From JAOZTV01 sp965371805 (GTDB lineage: Bacteria; Acidobacteriota; Aminicenantia; UBA2199): a DNA stretch of 16,871 nucleotides. The stretch lies in contig CBDUZW010000088.1 in the NCBI GenBank assembly GCA_965371805.1, forward strand, positions 1-16,871, read 5' to 3'. The number at the start of each line of letters is the position of its first letter. The first letter of the stretch is position 1. Shown here piece by piece: positions 14,371-16,871 of this stretch. The notes under the pieces were generated by a model. The model did no database searches and was not told where the DNA came from. It saw only the letters and a list, made by a program, of their open reading frames with translations. A program made the position numbers and the translations under genes.

Positions 14371-16599
14371 TTATTCATACGCCAGGAGAACCGTGAGGTG
14401 GGAGATCAGATAAGCCAGCGTACTTTCAGCCCCCTGGTTCTGGTTCAAACCGTGCTGTTCAAGTCCGTCGAAGCAGCCGGCCGTTTCAAAATCATAAACC
14501 GGGACGCTCAGATCGTTTTCCCCCAGGAACCACATAAAAGAAGTGGACATCATATGAAGGTAAACCTCGTTTTTGGTGAAGATATAGGCTTGGTAAGCCA
14601 GTTGCACCATGACCATGGCGTCGATGGGCTGCTGGGCATATTGAGAGGGAGTGCCCCCTTTTTCATACCATTCATCATTGCCCACCAGTGAAAGGTACCC
14701 ATGCTTGAGCACCGTACGTTCAAGGAAATTCATGGATTCCATCGCCACCTCCAGGTATTTCTTATCCTTTAATATATCCGCTGTATGAAAGAGGGCTAAG
14801 GGCAGTATGCCGTTGGCATAGGTCATTTTCGGTTCGAACCAATGCCAATTCTCATCTTTCTCATCTTCATATTGGCGGAGGAGCTTGTCGGTGATCTGTC
14901 TCAGCACCTTCTTCATTCCATCATCGTTGGGGGAACGGTGTAGGTAGTGGCAAATGCCGATAATGGTATAGGCGATTCCCCTGATGGATTCGATCTTTTC
15001 AAAATGGGGGAAGGCTTTTTTAAACATGCTACTTGCCAGTTGGTGATAGGTATCTCTGGGAGGGAAACGCATAAGGTAGCCCAATGCCCAGACTGTCCTC
15101 CCGAAGGAATCATCCGATCCCTTTTTTTCTTTAAACTGCCGGCTGTAGGTCAAAATATTTTTAAAAGTACCATCCTTATTTTGCATGTAGTTAATAAAAC
15201 TGAGATAGACCGGGATCAATTCCAATGCTTCCCGGCTCTTTGTCTGCCGGAAGGCCATCACCGCCATTAACAGGGCCCGGGCGTTATCGTCCAAGGTGTA
15301 CCCATGGTTGAAATTAGGGACTCCATACTTGGCATGCTGGAGAATCCCGGTATTGTCGGTCAACCGGATAATATGCTCCAGCCTGAAACGCGGCAGCAGC
15401 GAGATGTTAATAATAGACTCTTTTTTGACCGGTACCTTCACTTCAGATTTTATAAAATTAACGACATGTTCCAGGTAGCGAGCCCCGATTTCCGGCCAGA
15501 GGGTCTTGCTACCAAAACTGAATGCTTTTTTTCTCATTTGTTCCAATTTGGAGGGGTTGTCGAATAAATCAATAAGAATGTCAGTCAATGAGTTGGCATC
15601 ATCGAAATCAAACATCCGGCCCCTGCCCTCCGCCAATAGTTCCCGTGCGTGCCAGTAGGGAGTAGAGACCACCGCAGTTCCCGCACCGATGGCGTAAGAA
15701 AGTGCACCACTGGTAATTTGCGCCTTATTAAGATAAGGCGTAATGTAGAGATCGATGGATGACAGGTAACTGAAAAGCTCTTTATTGGAAACATACCGGT
15801 CGTAAAAATATACATTTCGTCTCAAGTTATATTTTCCCACCAGCCGCTGCAAATAATTCCTGTATTCTTCGCCGAAGGTCCGTACCACCGCCGGGTGGGT
15901 CTTTCCCAGTATAATGTAAAGGGTTTCCGGGTGTTTCTCCACTACCGGTGGCAGTGCTTTGATGACGGTATCAATACCTTTATCCCTGCTAAACAGCCCA
16001 AAGGTCAATAAGGATTTCTTGTTTTCCAGGTGCAGCTTTTTCTTGCACGTTTCCCGGTCCATATAGCTGAAGTCGGGTACTCCGTGTTCGATCAATGAGA
16101 TCTTTTCTGCCGGTATTTTATAGATATTTTTTAAGAAGTCGACGGCCAGGTTACTCATTACCACGACTTTTTCCGCTTTTCGGGAGATCTCCTGGAGTAT
16201 GATCTTCTGATTGTAGGATGGATTTTTTAGTACTGTATGAAAGGTGGCCATCAGGGGGATTTCCAGTCTTTGGACCAGTGAGAGAATATATACGCCTTCA
16301 TCACCACCGAAAATCCCGAATTCGTGCTGGAGTATACAAATACCCGCACCACTTAAATTAATGTATTGAACCGCTTCCAGATAATCCCTCTGGTAATCCT
16401 GGCGAATAGTGTGGGTGACTATCTCCGGGTAATCATAGGTTCGGGATTCATCATTCATGGCCACTACAAAACCTTCCGTTTTAACGGTTTGTTTTATTTT
16501 ATTTTCAACCATTGATTCCACCAGATCGCGGGTGAAAGTGGCGATTCCACACTGCCGTGGGACATAGTTCCCGATGAAGGCAATTTTTACCTTTTTCAT
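14371..16599 (-). CDS. GT4 glycosyltransferase fused to alpha/alpha-toroid glycosidase-like domain
   Basis: The 742-residue protein has two parts. Residues 1-395 are a GT4-type GT-B transferase: IAFIGNYVPRQCGIATFTRDL, LQHEFGIFGGDEG, LTFGLFSRDKGID and TSGALSYAIGAGTAVVSTPYWHARELLAEGRG. At the EX7E donor site Gln294 and Tyr302 occupy the places of the two glutamates, unlike the canonical motif in the other GT4 here. Residues 420-742 are repeated helical hairpins with the look of an (alpha/alpha)6 toroid found in six-hairpin glycosidases: GYTLDDNARAL (Asp437-Asp438), GSDDSFGRTVWALGY (Asp496-Asp497), WHWFEPKMTYANG (Glu589), PIDAMVMVQLAY and NQNQGAESTLAYL (Glu725). These acids are candidates for catalysis or sugar binding. 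AGGGAG lies 5 bases upstream of the ATG. It is first in the operon, under the promoter at 16652-16680. Sugar specificity is unknown; the GH130 neighbours suggest mannose chemistry. Confidence 0.9.
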   Translation of the reverse strand: MKKVKIAFIGNYVPRQCGIATFTRDLVESMVENKIKQTVKTEGFVVAMNDESRTYDYPEIVTHTIRQDYQRDYLEAVQYINLSGAGICILQHEFGIFGGDEGVYILSLVQRLEIPLMATFHTVLKNPSYNQKIILQEISRKAEKVVVMSNLAVDFLKNIYKIPAEKISLIEHGVPDFSYMDRETCKKKLHLENKKSLLTFGLFSRDKGIDTVIKALPPVVEKHPETLYIILGKTHPAVVRTFGEEYRNYLQRLVGKYNLRRNVYFYDRYVSNKELFSYLSSIDLYITPYLNKAQITSGALSYAIGAGTAVVSTPYWHARELLAEGRGRMFDFDDANSLTDILIDLFDNPSKLEQMRKKAFSFGSKTLWPEIGARYLEHVVNFIKSEVKVPVKKESIINISLLPRFRLEHIIRLTDNTGILQHAKYGVPNFNHGYTLDDNARALLMAVMAFRQTKSREALELIPVYLSFINYMQNKDGTFKNILTYSRQFKEKKGSDDSFGRTVWALGYLMRFPPRDTYHQLASSMFKKAFPHFEKIESIRGIAYTIIGICHYLHRSPNDDGMKKVLRQITDKLLRQYEDEKDENWHWFEPKMTYANGILPLALFHTADILKDKKYLEVAMESMNFLERTVLKHGYLSLVGNDEWYEKGGTPSQYAQQPIDAMVMVQLAYQAYIFTKNEVYLHMMSTSFMWFLGENDLSVPVYDFETAGCFDGLEQHGLNQNQGAESTLAYLISHLTVLLAYE

Positions 16600-16631
16600 G
16601 GCTTCTCCCTAAAGCATATGCATGCTTATTT

Positions 16632-16655
16632 TACTCTACACTTATCAGTAGAGTA
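16632..16655. promoter_or_regulatory. Palindromic operator-like site over the -10 box
   Basis: TACTCTAC (16632-16639) and GTAGAGTA (16648-16655) form a perfect 8-bp inverted repeat around 8 bases. On the - strand the repeat overlaps the -10 hexamer and the expected start of transcription, the standard position for a repressor site. A further TACTCTA word occurs at 16801-16807. No T-run follows, so a terminator is unlikely. Confidence 0.45.
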
Positions 16656-16680
16656 TATCCAATAAAAAAAATTTTTTCAA
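16652..16680 (-). promoter_or_regulatory. Near-consensus sigma70 promoter of the GT4/GH130/GT4 operon
   Basis: On the - strand, TTGAAA (16680-16675) and TATACT (16657-16652) are separated by exactly 17 bp. Transcription would start near 16645, giving a leader of about 45 bases that contains the AGGGAG ribosome site. The spacer is a run of A and T residues. Confidence 0.7.
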
Positions 16681-16871
16681 ATGGACCAGAGGATATATTC
16701 GGGATGTAAGACCGGGTATCTCAGATTTGTCTATTTTAGCTTCGACCAGAGGTTGAAAAAAGTTTTTTTTATTTATCAGAAGAGATATTTAGATAATTTA
16801 TACTCTATTGTTTTTTAGATTTTTTTAATTGATAAACAATTTTACCATTTCTTAACATATTTAGACCCTTA
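16681..16871. other. AT-rich noncoding end of window with short direct repeat
   Basis: No gene is visible. GACCAGAGG occurs twice in direct orientation, at 16684-16692 and 16744-16752, exactly 60 bp apart. A TACTCTA word at 16801-16807 matches the half-site of the operator-like palindrome. The rest is homopolymeric A and T. Confidence 0.4.

Noticed and set aside
16684..16752. GACCAGAGG direct repeats as attachment sites of an island
   Set aside because: Both copies lie on the same side of the module, 60 bp apart. I found no matching copy near 10.35-10.5 kb and there is no integrase in the window.

Overview
The window reads as chromosomal DNA of a low-GC, Shine-Dalgarno-using bacterium, probably with a Gram-negative envelope: two products carry N-terminal signal peptides without a lipobox, and AGGAG-type ribosome sites precede most genes. 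The gene content (periplasmic-type cyclophilin, stand-alone SpoIIE/PP2C phosphatase, oligopeptidase B-like S9 peptidase, Tex, GGDEF protein) would suit a spirochaete or a related environmental lineage. Nothing in the window fixes the taxonomy.

Left part (1-10.35 kb, AT-rich, about one third GC by eye). A noncoding stretch with a 190-bp inverted-repeat unit (282-470) is followed by a large orphan membrane protein that appears to be expressed from a leaderless transcript, a secreted cyclophilin, a PP2C-type phosphatase and an exported prolyl-oligopeptidase-family enzyme, all on +. On - comes tex, separated from the peptidase gene by a hairpin. A GGDEF protein with an intact I-site diverges from tex. 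These genes are spaced about 80-200 bp apart and look like independent transcription units.

Right part (10.36-16.68 kb, about 50% GC by eye). Two transcription units face each other. On + a consensus promoter (10364-10392) drives a GH130-type mannoside phosphorylase/hydrolase fused to a complete response-regulator receiver domain. Its N-terminal family homology runs 51 codons past the first conventional start, to an ATT codon behind a perfect AGGAGG. On - a second near-consensus promoter, with a palindrome over its -10 box, drives an operon of (i) a GT4 glycosyltransferase fused to an alpha/alpha-toroid glycosidase-like domain, (ii) a short GH130 enzyme and (iii) a second GT4. The stop codons of the convergent units are 21 bp apart with no visible terminator.

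The most interesting content is this right-hand module. Two glycosyltransferases and two GH130 enzymes suggest a cycle that builds and breaks a mannose-type oligosaccharide (reserve, osmolyte or surface glycan), with one breakdown enzyme apparently wired directly to a phosphorelay through its own receiver domain. No histidine kinase, transporter or sugar-nucleotide gene is visible in the window, so substrate and signal remain inference.
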